This document shows positions 1 to 5,995 of a stretch of 5,995 bases of DNA, one piece after another. The notes under the pieces are model-generated. The model worked only from the letters and a program-made list of their open reading frames with translations, was not told where the DNA came from and made no database searches. The position numbers were made by a program, and so were the translations under genes. Origin of the DNA: Bacteroidota bacterium (lineage in GTDB: Bacteria; Bacteroidota; Bacteroidia; SXHM01); contig SXHM01000183.1 of NCBI GenBank assembly GCA_005773695.1, positions 1-5,995 on the forward strand. The letters run 5' to 3'. The first letter of the stretch is position 1; every line of letters begins with the position of its first letter.

Positions 1-2
1 AA

Positions 3-2102
3 ACCAAGAAAGGGAAAATCAAAGAAGTAATTACAACTGAAGGTGAAGGCCATATTCATGGCGGAGTGGTGAAGAAATTGGAAAACGACAATTATTTTAT
101 AAGTAAAGGTGGTTACACTACCTGCGATTTAGACGATCCGCATTTTTTGATTGCTGCTAATAAGCTTAAAGTAATTCCTAACGATAAAGTTGTAACAGGC
201 CCTGCATACCTTATGATTGAAGATGTGCCAATGCCATTGGTTTTACCATTCGGATTTTTTCCGAATAAAAAAGACAGAACAACAGGAATGAAGCTACCCA
301 CTTACGGTGAATCACCTTCACTTGGTTTTTTTCTGAAAGAAGGTGGCTATTATTTTACAATCGGGCAAAAAGCTGATCTGCTCTTATTAGGTGACATTTA
401 TTCGAAGGGAAGTTATGGCGCGAAAGTGATTTCAAATTACAAGCAACGTTATAAATACTCGGGAAATCTTCAATTGAGTTATGCCAGTGTAAAAGAAGGT
501 TATAAAGAATCCCCGAACTATTCGGTAAATAACAACTTTTTCGTGCGCTGGAAGCATATTCAGGATCCCAAAGCGCGCCCCAACAGCACGTTTTCTGCCG
601 ATGTAAATGCCGGGAGTCGAAACAATTTTAAAAACGGAACTACCAGTAACGTACAGAACTTCCTGACCAATACGTTTCAGAGTAATATTTCGTGGAGTAA
701 ATCATGGGCGGGAACACCTTTTAATCTTTCGGCAAGCATGGCACACAGCCAGAATACACTAAACAAAACGGTTGATTTGACCTTGCCGCAGGTGGCGTTT
801 ACAGTGAATAGAATTTACCCTTTGAAAAGAAAAATTGCAGTTGGAAAATCACGGTGGTATGAGAAAATTGGAACAAGTGCAACACTCGATTTTAAAAATT
901 CGGTTAGCACAGCCGATTCGCTTTTCTTCAGAACGCAAACTTTTAATAATATGGTAAACGGGGCGCAGCTTTCTGTTCCTGTAACAACCCAATTTAAAGT
1001 GCTGAAGTATTTTAACATCACGCCAACATTTAACAGTAATGCAAGGCTCTATTTTCAGACTATTCGGAAGTATTGGGATAACGAAACGCAAACTGCTGTT
1101 ACTGATACTTTACAGGATATTCGTGCAAATGCTGATTATAGTGTGAATGCCAACATTAACACCATTATTTATGGTATGTTCAAATTCAAAAAAGGAAAGG
1201 TGCAGGCCATTCGTCATGTAATTACTCCCAATGTTGGTTTTACCTATCGCCCTGATTTTGGAACAAATCAATATGGCTACTACGGTTCGGGAGGTGTGCT
1301 TACTTCGTATTCTATTTATAATATTGGTTATGGTGCGCCACCTTCCGGTGAAACAGGTTCAATCAGTTTCAGTCTTAATAATAATCTGGAGATGAAAGTG
1401 AAAACACCAAAAGATACCGTAAGCTCAACTAAGAAAGTTCCGATTTTTGATGTGCTTTCAATTGTCGGTTCTTATAATTTCTTTGCTGATTCTTTAAAAC
1501 TTTCGGACTTCTCGTTAAGCGCAAGAACAACAATTTTGAAGGCAATCAACGTTGTTTTTTCGTCAACATTAACTCCATATGTTTTGGATTCGCTGAACAG
1601 AAAAATTGATACGTATCGTTGGCAGGCAAAACAGGGATGGGTTAAACTAACCAATGCCTCACTGGCTGTTGGATTTAGTTTAAACAGGCAGGGAAATCAG
1701 CAGCGTAATAGTAGTAAAGGTACAGAAGCCGAACAAAATATGGTGAATTCGTATCCCGATCAGTTTATAGATTTTAATATTCCCTGGCAGTTTTCAGCAA
1801 ACTATAATGTTACCTACAATGCTTTGCTGAAAGAGAAAAATATAACACAGGCGTTCAGTTTTAACGGAAATATAAACTTGACTCCTAAATGGAAACTAGG
1901 ATTTAATTCAGGTTATGATTTTGTTGCAAAAAAACTGACACAAACTTCTTTAAATATTTACCGTGATTTACATTGCTGGCAGGCTACATTTAACTGGGTT
2001 CCATTTGGTACTATTCAAAGTTACAGCATTGATATTAATGTAAAATCTTCCATTCTTCAGGACTTAAAACTTTCGCGCAAACGCGATTGGTATGACTTTT
2101 AA
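3..2102 (+). CDS. lptD: LPS-assembly outer-membrane protein LptD, Bacteroidota type (5' partial)
   Basis: LptD is the outer-membrane beta-barrel that, with a lipoprotein partner, inserts lipopolysaccharide into the outer leaflet at the end of the Lpt bridge. The reading frame is open to the left edge, so this is the last ~699 residues. The GTG at 66 is not the start, because the upstream codons (KKGKIKEVITTEGEGHIHGG) continue the family-like sequence. Counting from nt 3, the end of the periplasmic OstA-like domain covers roughly residues 1-75, including YTTCDLDDPHF (38-48) and EDVPMPLVLPFGFFPN. The rest is a long series of alternating, aromatic-rich beta strands with many Asn, Ser and Tyr, typical of a barrel. 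The protein ends RKRDWYDF, with a terminal aromatic residue as in many outer-membrane proteins. Only two cysteines are present, C41 and C658. The family call rests on recognition of these motifs, not on an alignment. The missing N-terminus should carry the signal peptide. Confidence 0.9.
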   Translation, partial: TKKGKIKEVITTEGEGHIHGGVVKKLENDNYFISKGGYTTCDLDDPHFLIAANKLKVIPNDKVVTGPAYLMIEDVPMPLVLPFGFFPNKKDRTTGMKLPTYGESPSLGFFLKEGGYYFTIGQKADLLLLGDIYSKGSYGAKVISNYKQRYKYSGNLQLSYASVKEGYKESPNYSVNNNFFVRWKHIQDPKARPNSTFSADVNAGSRNNFKNGTTSNVQNFLTNTFQSNISWSKSWAGTPFNLSASMAHSQNTLNKTVDLTLPQVAFTVNRIYPLKRKIAVGKSRWYEKIGTSATLDFKNSVSTADSLFFRTQTFNNMVNGAQLSVPVTTQFKVLKYFNITPTFNSNARLYFQTIRKYWDNETQTAVTDTLQDIRANADYSVNANINTIIYGMFKFKKGKVQAIRHVITPNVGFTYRPDFGTNQYGYYGSGGVLTSYSIYNIGYGAPPSGETGSISFSLNNNLEMKVKTPKDTVSSTKKVPIFDVLSIVGSYNFFADSLKLSDFSLSARTTILKAINVVFSSTLTPYVLDSLNRKIDTYRWQAKQGWVKLTNASLAVGFSLNRQGNQQRNSSKGTEAEQNMVNSYPDQFIDFNIPWQFSANYNVTYNALLKEKNITQAFSFNGNINLTPKWKLGFNSGYDFVAKKLTQTSLNIYRDLHCWQATFNWVPFGTIQSYSIDINVKSSILQDLKLSRKRDWYDF

Positions 2103-2105
2103 AGT

Positions 2106-2693
2106 ATGCATGAATTAATAAAAAAATACATTATAGAAGGCGATGCAATAACCGCGTGGCTGATTATGAAGTCTCCTTTTTTGGTGGCTCTTATCTATGC
2201 TTTGTTTGCTGTAAAAGGTGATATGCAGGCTATTTGGGTAGCACTTTTCTTTTTTCCTTATGTCTATTTGTTGATAAAAAATCTCTGGCTTGAAATAGTA
2301 CATGCTGAGTTGCTTACAAAGCTAAAAATTGAGAGCGGACTGGAGATTGAATCAAATAAAAAAATGTTCAGAGTAACCCGTTTCAGCATTGCTATACTTG
2401 GTGCAATTGAAATTTTTCTGGTTCCCGTATTGCTTGATTTACCGGGAAGTCCCCAACTGAGTGATATTCCCTTGATGATACTTACAAGTCTTGCTCTGGT
2501 TGGAACTTTGTCTTTGTTTCTTTTTCAAATCCGTTTTTCTTATCACATCGGCAAATTGCTTTATGTTTTGGAGACCAAACGAAAGTTTGACCCATTTAAA
2601 GAAATCAATAGTAATCACGTTATAAAAACACTAAATCCTGTGGCATACAAAAAATACCACGACAGGATAAAGTCTGTATTGAAAAAGCAGTAA
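2106..2693 (+). CDS. Four-helix membrane protein of unknown function
   Basis: I do not recognise this 195-residue protein. Four hydrophobic segments are visible at about residues 18-36, 42-58, 93-111 and 121-142, in two hairpins separated by a charged stretch (about 59-91, rich in Lys and Glu). The C-terminal ~50 residues are basic and soluble-looking (KTLNPVAYKKYHDRIKSVLKKQ). There is no signal peptide and no catalytic motif I can name. The ATG lies 3 bases after the lptD stop, so the two genes are probably cotranscribed and translation may be coupled; no Shine-Dalgarno sequence precedes it. The carboxylase beta gene follows 24 bases later. The position hints at an envelope role, but adjacency is weak evidence. 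Confidence that it is a real gene is high because of the tight spacing, the membrane-protein composition and the intact frame; its function is open. Confidence 0.8.
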   Translation: MHELIKKYIIEGDAITAWLIMKSPFLVALIYALFAVKGDMQAIWVALFFFPYVYLLIKNLWLEIVHAELLTKLKIESGLEIESNKKMFRVTRFSIAILGAIEIFLVPVLLDLPGSPQLSDIPLMILTSLALVGTLSLFLFQIRFSYHIGKLLYVLETKRKFDPFKEINSNHVIKTLNPVAYKKYHDRIKSVLKKQ

Positions 2694-2717
2694 TTTCACA
2701 GCCCTGATTTCAAAAAT

Positions 2718-4310
2718 ATGTCAGTTTTTAAAACCAAAATAAACCGCAATTCCGACAGCTATAAAAACAATCTTGCATTGATGCAGGATAAAATAAAAGA
2801 GTTGGATGGTAAAATGCAGGAAGCGCTTTTTCAGGGAGAAGAAAAATACCTTTCCCGTACCAAAAAAGCAGGAAGATTATTAGCGCGTGAGCGCATTGAA
2901 TTATTACTCGATCGTGATTCGCCTTTTATGGAATTATGTCCGCTGGCAGGCTGGGGGATGGATGGTTTTGGTCCGGGAGGCACTATTGTATGCGGACTTG
3001 GTTTTGTGAGCGGAAGATTGTGCATGATTAACTCCAATATAGGAACTATAAAAGGCGGAGCCATTGATTATGCTACGTTACAGAAAGGTTTACGCATCGG
3101 TGAAATAGCATTGGAAAACGGTTTGCCCGGCATCAATATGGTTGAATCAGCAGGAGCCAATCTTCCTGATCAGGCAAAAATTTTCAATTACGGTGGTGCA
3201 AATTTTCGTGAAATAACAAGGCGTTCAAAAGAAGGCATACCAACCATTTCTATCGTTTTCGGAAACAGCACAGCCGGTGGTGCCTATATTCCAGGAATGA
3301 GCGATTATGTGATTATGGTGAAGAATGAAGCCAAAGTTTTTCTTGCAGGACCACCGTTGGTGAAAATGGCTACTAATGAAGTTACAGATGAAGAAAGTCT
3401 GGGCGGAGCAAAAATGCACAGCACCGTTTCAGGTGTTTCGGATTACATGGCAGAGGATGAGTTGGATGCATTAAGATTAGCAAGAGAAATACTCTCAAAT
3501 CTGAAAGCGCCATTGGATAAAGAAAACCTTGATATAAAGGAACCGATTTACGATAAAGAAGAAATACTTGGTGTTGTGTCTGCTGATGTTCGAATTCCGT
3601 TTGACCAGCGTGAGTTGATTGCACGGATTGTGGACGGCTCAGAATTTTCAGAATTTAAAACGCTATATGGTAGCACATTGGTTACAGGTTATGCCAGCAT
3701 CAATGGTTTCAGAATTGGAATAATAGCCAACAACGGAGTATTGTTTTCTGAGGCTGCAAATAAAGGCGCACAGTTTATTCAGCTTTGTAATCAGAATAAT
3801 ACTCCTTTGCTTTTTCTGCAAAATATTACGGGATTTATGGTGGGGAAAAAATACGAAGAAGAGGGAATTATAAAAAACGGAGCTAAGTTGATAAATGCAG
3901 TAAGCAACTCAACTGTTCCTGCTATCACCATTATTACTGGTGCAAGTTATGGCGCAGGAAACTACGCCATGTGCGGAAGAGCCTACAAGCCCAGATTTTT
4001 GTTCTCGTACCCACATTCTAAAATTGCCGTAATGGGCCCCGACCAGCTTGCAGGTGTGATGCAGATTATTGGTCGTGCTGCTGCTGAAAAATCAGGAATT
4101 CAATATGACGAAGAGCAAGGCAAACAGATGGCTCAATACATGGTAAAAGAAGCTGAAAAACAAAGCAACGCCTGGTATGCAAGCGGACAACTTTGGGATG
4201 ACGGAGTGATTGATCCGCGCGAAACCAGAAATTATTTAAAGATGTGTATGGATGTTATTCATAACACTGAGTTTAAAGGAGCAGAAGGATTTGGAGTATT
4301 CAGAATGTAG
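2718..4310 (+). CDS. Acyl-CoA carboxylase, carboxyltransferase (beta) subunit
   Basis: This subunit moves the carboxyl group from carboxybiotin to an acyl-CoA in the cytoplasm. At 530 residues it has the usual full length of methylcrotonoyl-, propionyl- or acetyl-CoA carboxylase beta chains. The N-terminal crotonase-fold half contains ESAGANLP (143-150), NSTAGGAYIPGMSDY (183-197, with a Gly-Gly oxyanion-hole element), GPPLVK (211-216) and LGGAKMHSTVSGVSDY (228-243). The C-terminal half contains NITGFMVGKKYE (369-380), GASYGAGNYAMCGRAY (408-423), PRFLFSYPHSKIAVMG (425-440) and DDGVIDPRETR (494-503). The GAGNYAMCGRAY and PRFLF signatures place it in the methylcrotonoyl-CoA carboxylase-like branch. 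The VESAGANLP and GNSTAGGAYIPGMSDY wording is closer, from memory, to actinobacterial AccD2-type subunits than to classic MccB, so the substrate is left open. The ATG at 2718 is 24 bases after the preceding gene. Its partner alpha subunit starts at 4881, beyond the ORF6N gene. Confidence 0.93.
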   Translation: MSVFKTKINRNSDSYKNNLALMQDKIKELDGKMQEALFQGEEKYLSRTKKAGRLLARERIELLLDRDSPFMELCPLAGWGMDGFGPGGTIVCGLGFVSGRLCMINSNIGTIKGGAIDYATLQKGLRIGEIALENGLPGINMVESAGANLPDQAKIFNYGGANFREITRRSKEGIPTISIVFGNSTAGGAYIPGMSDYVIMVKNEAKVFLAGPPLVKMATNEVTDEESLGGAKMHSTVSGVSDYMAEDELDALRLAREILSNLKAPLDKENLDIKEPIYDKEEILGVVSADVRIPFDQRELIARIVDGSEFSEFKTLYGSTLVTGYASINGFRIGIIANNGVLFSEAANKGAQFIQLCNQNNTPLLFLQNITGFMVGKKYEEEGIIKNGAKLINAVSNSTVPAITIITGASYGAGNYAMCGRAYKPRFLFSYPHSKIAVMGPDQLAGVMQIIGRAAAEKSGIQYDEEQGKQMAQYMVKEAEKQSNAWYASGQLWDDGVIDPRETRNYLKMCMDVIHNTEFKGAEGFGVFRM

Positions 4311-4313
4311 AAC

Positions 4314-4338
4314 TTGAGGTCACAAACTGTGACCTCAA
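4314..4338. repeat. 25-bp perfect-arm palindrome between carboxylase beta gene and ORF6N gene
   Basis: The left arm TTGAGGTCACA (4314-4324) is followed by a 3-base centre AAC and then the exact reverse complement of the arm (4328-4338), giving 11 paired positions on each side. It begins 3 bases after the carboxylase beta stop and ends 9 bases before the ORF6N ATG, so it fills most of the 37-base junction. It could be an operator for a dimeric DNA-binding protein, with the adjacent ORF6N protein the obvious candidate. In the mRNA it could be an 11-bp hairpin just upstream of the start codon. No run of T follows, so it does not look like an intrinsic terminator. A diverged copy lies inside the ORF6N gene at 4558-4582. 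The sequence is directly visible; its role is inferred. Confidence 0.9.
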
Positions 4339-4347
4339 CATTTGAAA

Positions 4348-4884
4348 ATGGCAAAAATTAAAGTAGCAGTTACTATTCCGGACGAAAATATTCTATCAAG
4401 AATATATGTTATTCGTGGTGAAAAAGTAATGCTTGACCGTGACCTTGCTGAGTTATATGGTGTAGAGACCAGAGTTTTAATACAATCAGTTAAAAGAAAC
4501 ATCATGCGTTTTCCAAATGACTGTATGTTTCAGCTTTCAAAAGATGAATTTGAAGACTTGATATCACAATTTGTGACATCAAGTTGGGGAGGGACAAGGA
4601 AATTGCCTTTTGCTTTTACAGAACAAGGAGTATCAATGCTTTCAAGTATTCTTAACAGCGAAAGGGCAATTAAAACCAACATTCAAATCATTCGTTTGTT
4701 CACGAAAATGCGCAAACTGATTTTGTCACAAAAACATCTTTACGATAAGATTGTGAATATTGAAAAACGAGTAGATTTACATGACGGACAAATCACAGGA
4801 TTATTTGAATTGATTGAGAAATCACAAGAAATTAAACCTGAGCCAAGAAAGAAAATTGGTTTTAAAAGAACAGGCGAAGAATGA
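4348..4884 (+). CDS. ORF6N-domain protein, putative DNA-binding
   Basis: ORF6N is a putative DNA-binding domain first defined in phage and viral proteins and common as single chromosomal genes in Bacteroidota. It spans roughly residues 14-105: YVIRGEKVMLDRDLAELYGVE (20-40), SVKRNIMRFPNDCMFQLSKDEF (47-68), LISQFVTSSWGG (71-82) and LPFAFTEQGVSMLSSILNSERA (86-107). The tail (about 108-165) is helical and could form a coiled coil (KHLYDKIVNIEKRVDLHDGQI), suggesting oligomerisation, and ends in a basic stretch. I chose ATG 4348 (178 residues) over TTG 4342, two codons upstream, because ATG is the usual start and the extension adds nothing conserved. The start lies 9 bases after a 25-bp palindrome. 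The stop overlaps the ATG of the biotin carboxylase gene by 4 bases, so it is embedded in the carboxylase operon. It has no evident link to fatty-acid or amino-acid metabolism. The molecular target of the family is not known to me. Confidence 0.9.
   Translation: MAKIKVAVTIPDENILSRIYVIRGEKVMLDRDLAELYGVETRVLIQSVKRNIMRFPNDCMFQLSKDEFEDLISQFVTSSWGGTRKLPFAFTEQGVSMLSSILNSERAIKTNIQIIRLFTKMRKLILSQKHLYDKIVNIEKRVDLHDGQITGLFELIEKSQEIKPEPRKKIGFKRTGEE
4558..4582. repeat. Intragenic second copy of the 25-bp palindrome, inside the ORF6N gene
   Basis: This 25-base stretch matches the palindrome at 4314-4338 at 20 of 25 positions; the differences fall at positions 5, 6, 13, 14 and 21. It is itself an inverted repeat: arms of 12 bases around a central T, with one mismatched pair (positions 6 and 20). 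The flanking C (4557) and G (4583) extend each arm to 13. In the gene it is read as LISQFVTS(S), residues 71-78, part of the conserved core of the ORF6N domain. The matching bases include both TCACAA and TGTGAC half-site cores. Confidence 0.88.
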
Positions 4885-5995
4885 CAAAAATTAAAAAAAT
4901 ACTAGTTGCCAATCGAGGAGAAATAGCCATACGTATTGCGCGCACGGCACAGGATATGGGCATTATCAGCGTTGCAGTTTATTCTGATGCAGATAAAAAT
5001 GCCTTGTTTTTAAAATCAATGGATGAAGCTATTAGCATAGGTGGAACACATGCTTCTGAAAGTTACCTGGTTCAGGATAAAATTATTGATGCAGCAAAAC
5101 GTTCGGGTGCCGATGCTATTCATCCGGGATATGGCTTTTTGTCGGAGAATGCTTCGTTTGCTAAACGCTGCAAGGATGAAGGAGTTATTTTTATAGGGCC
5201 AACGCATAAAGCAATTGAAAAGCTTGGTTCTAAAATGGGTGCAAAGGAAATAGCTGTAAAAGCAGGCGTTCCGGTAGTTCCGGGATATAGTGGCGAAGAC
5301 CAGAATTTTGATCGTTTTAAATACGAGGCGGGCGAGATTGGTTTTCCTGTTTTATTGAAAGCAAGCGCAGGCGGTGGAGGAAAGGGTATGCGCATTGTGA
5401 ACAAATCTTCTGAATTGAAAGAAGCTTTTGATGCAGCAAAACGCGAAGCAGAAAAAAGTTTTGGTGACGGAACGTTATTGATGGAAAAATATTTTCCATC
5501 GGCAAAACATATAGAATTTCAGATTTTTGGTGATACACATGGAAATTATACACACTTCTTTGATCGTGAATGTTCCATGCAAAGGCGCTACCAGAAAGTG
5601 ATTGAAGAGAGTCCTTCTCCTTCCCTTACTCCCGAATTGCGCGAGCAGATGGGAAATGCTTCAGTAGAATTAGCCCGTGCTGTGAAATATACCAGTGCAG
5701 GAACGGTAGAGTTTCTTTTTATTCCTGCTTCTGAAAATCAGGAAGCTGCATTTTATTTTCTTGAAGTAAATGCGCGACTTCAAGTCGAGCATCCGGTTAC
5801 TGAGGCGGTAACATGGCTTGATCTGGTTCGTTTGCAGATAGAGGTGGCACAGGGTATGCCTTTGCAATTTACCAACGAAAATGTGCAGCAGGTTGGTCAC
5901 GCAATTGAATGCAGAATTTGTGCGGAAGATCCGGAAAATAATTTCTTTCCGGCAACAGGTGAATTGTTGTATTATCAGGAACCGCATTTGCCCAA
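4881..5995 (+). CDS. Acyl-CoA carboxylase, biotin carboxylase (alpha) subunit (3' partial)
   Basis: This is the ATP-dependent subunit that carboxylates biotin with bicarbonate. The window holds 371 whole codons and the frame is open at the right edge. It opens with the biotin carboxylase N-terminal signature KILVANRGEIAIRIART (6-22), then HPGYGFLSENASFA (81-94). The ATP-grasp domain follows: KMGAKEIAVKAGVPVVPG (118-135), LLKASAGGGGKGMRIV (158-173, glycine-rich loop), KHIEFQIFGD (209-218), RECSMQRRYQKVIEE (229-243) and FLEVNARLQVEHPVTE (293-308). Relative to E. coli AccC, the expected catalytic and ligand residues K160, H210, K239, E277, E295, N297 and R299 are present; Tyr237 stands where AccC has His236. 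A short insertion (PASENQEAA) precedes FYFLEVN. The C-terminal domain has begun (IECRICAEDPENNFFPATG, from 346). Whether a biotin-carrier domain is fused at the end lies beyond the window. The ATG overlaps the ORF6N stop (ATGA). Partner of the beta subunit at 2718-4310; substrate undetermined. Confidence 0.93.
   Translation, partial: MTKIKKILVANRGEIAIRIARTAQDMGIISVAVYSDADKNALFLKSMDEAISIGGTHASESYLVQDKIIDAAKRSGADAIHPGYGFLSENASFAKRCKDEGVIFIGPTHKAIEKLGSKMGAKEIAVKAGVPVVPGYSGEDQNFDRFKYEAGEIGFPVLLKASAGGGGKGMRIVNKSSELKEAFDAAKREAEKSFGDGTLLMEKYFPSAKHIEFQIFGDTHGNYTHFFDRECSMQRRYQKVIEESPSPSLTPELREQMGNASVELARAVKYTSAGTVEFLFIPASENQEAAFYFLEVNARLQVEHPVTEAVTWLDLVRLQIEVAQGMPLQFTNENVQQVGHAIECRICAEDPENNFFPATGELLYYQEPHLP

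Noticed and set aside
66..68. GTG as the start codon of the first gene
   Set aside because: The same frame is open to the left edge and the 21 codons before it read as LptD-like sequence, so the gene begins upstream of the window.
4314..4341. Intrinsic terminator after the carboxylase beta gene
   Set aside because: The stem is good but no T-run follows, and the downstream genes are tightly packed on the same strand.
4342..4344. TTG as the start of the ORF6N gene
   Set aside because: It adds only two residues (MK) before an ATG at 4348, and ATG is the more likely initiator; not excluded by sequence alone.
4314..4344. Bacteroidota-type promoter (TTG at 4314, then AACATTTG at 4337-4344, 20 bases apart, near TAnnTTTG)
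   Set aside because: Transcription would begin at about 4349-4351, at or after the ORF6N ATG, and the first base of the -7 element does not match, so it would not make a normal message for this gene.
4311..4362. Short in-frame continuation of the carboxylase beta gene through the palindrome to a TAA
   Set aside because: It needs readthrough of the TAG at 4308-4310, and the resulting 17-residue tail has no support beyond the palindrome itself.
4302..4883. Direct repeat AGAATG at 4302-4307 and 4878-4883 as a target-site duplication around the ORF6N gene
   Set aside because: A 6-base match at two ATG-containing junctions is easily due to chance; no transposase or terminal inverted repeats are present. 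Removing one copy would fuse the two subunits in frame, which is curious but unsupported.
113..5987. Minus-strand open reading frames of 60-105 codons (for example 849-1091, 3382-3624 and 5670-5987)
   Set aside because: All lie opposite well-supported genes, have low-complexity or implausible protein sequences and no independent motif; they are shadows of the coding strand.

Overview
The window is AT-rich, gene-dense and transcribed entirely on the + strand. It most likely comes from a member of the Bacteroidota. The evidence is a Bacteroidota-type LptD outer-membrane protein (ending in the family-like WYDF), no recognisable Shine-Dalgarno sequences before the starts, and a solitary ORF6N-domain gene of the kind common on Bacteroidota chromosomes. 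Genus cannot be read from the sequence. There are five genes, two cut by the window edges, and no gap longer than about 40 bases. No tRNA, rRNA, CRISPR array or insertion sequence is visible.

Layout: (1) 3-2102, the C-terminal ~699 residues of LptD, which places lipopolysaccharide in the outer membrane; its start lies upstream of the window. (2) 2106-2693, a 195-residue protein with four predicted membrane segments and unknown function, beginning 3 bases after lptD. (3) 2718-4310, a complete carboxyltransferase (beta) subunit of a biotin-dependent acyl-CoA carboxylase. (4) 4348-4884, a 178-residue ORF6N-domain protein. (5) 4881-5995+, the biotin carboxylase (alpha) subunit of the same type of enzyme, running off the right edge; its ATG overlaps the ORF6N stop codon.

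Genes 3 and 5 should form one enzyme: the alpha subunit carboxylates biotin using ATP and bicarbonate, and the beta subunit passes the carboxyl group to an acyl-CoA. The ORF6N gene sits exactly between them, an unusual place for a putative DNA-binding protein of phage-type ancestry.

The most striking observation is a 25-bp palindrome (4314-4338) filling most of the 37-base gap before the ORF6N gene. A second copy, identical at 20 of 25 positions and itself nearly palindromic, lies inside the ORF6N gene (4558-4582), where it encodes the LISQFVTSS stretch of the domain. This suggests a self-recognition, autoregulatory or mobility signal tied to the ORF6N gene. That is inference; the repeat itself is directly visible.
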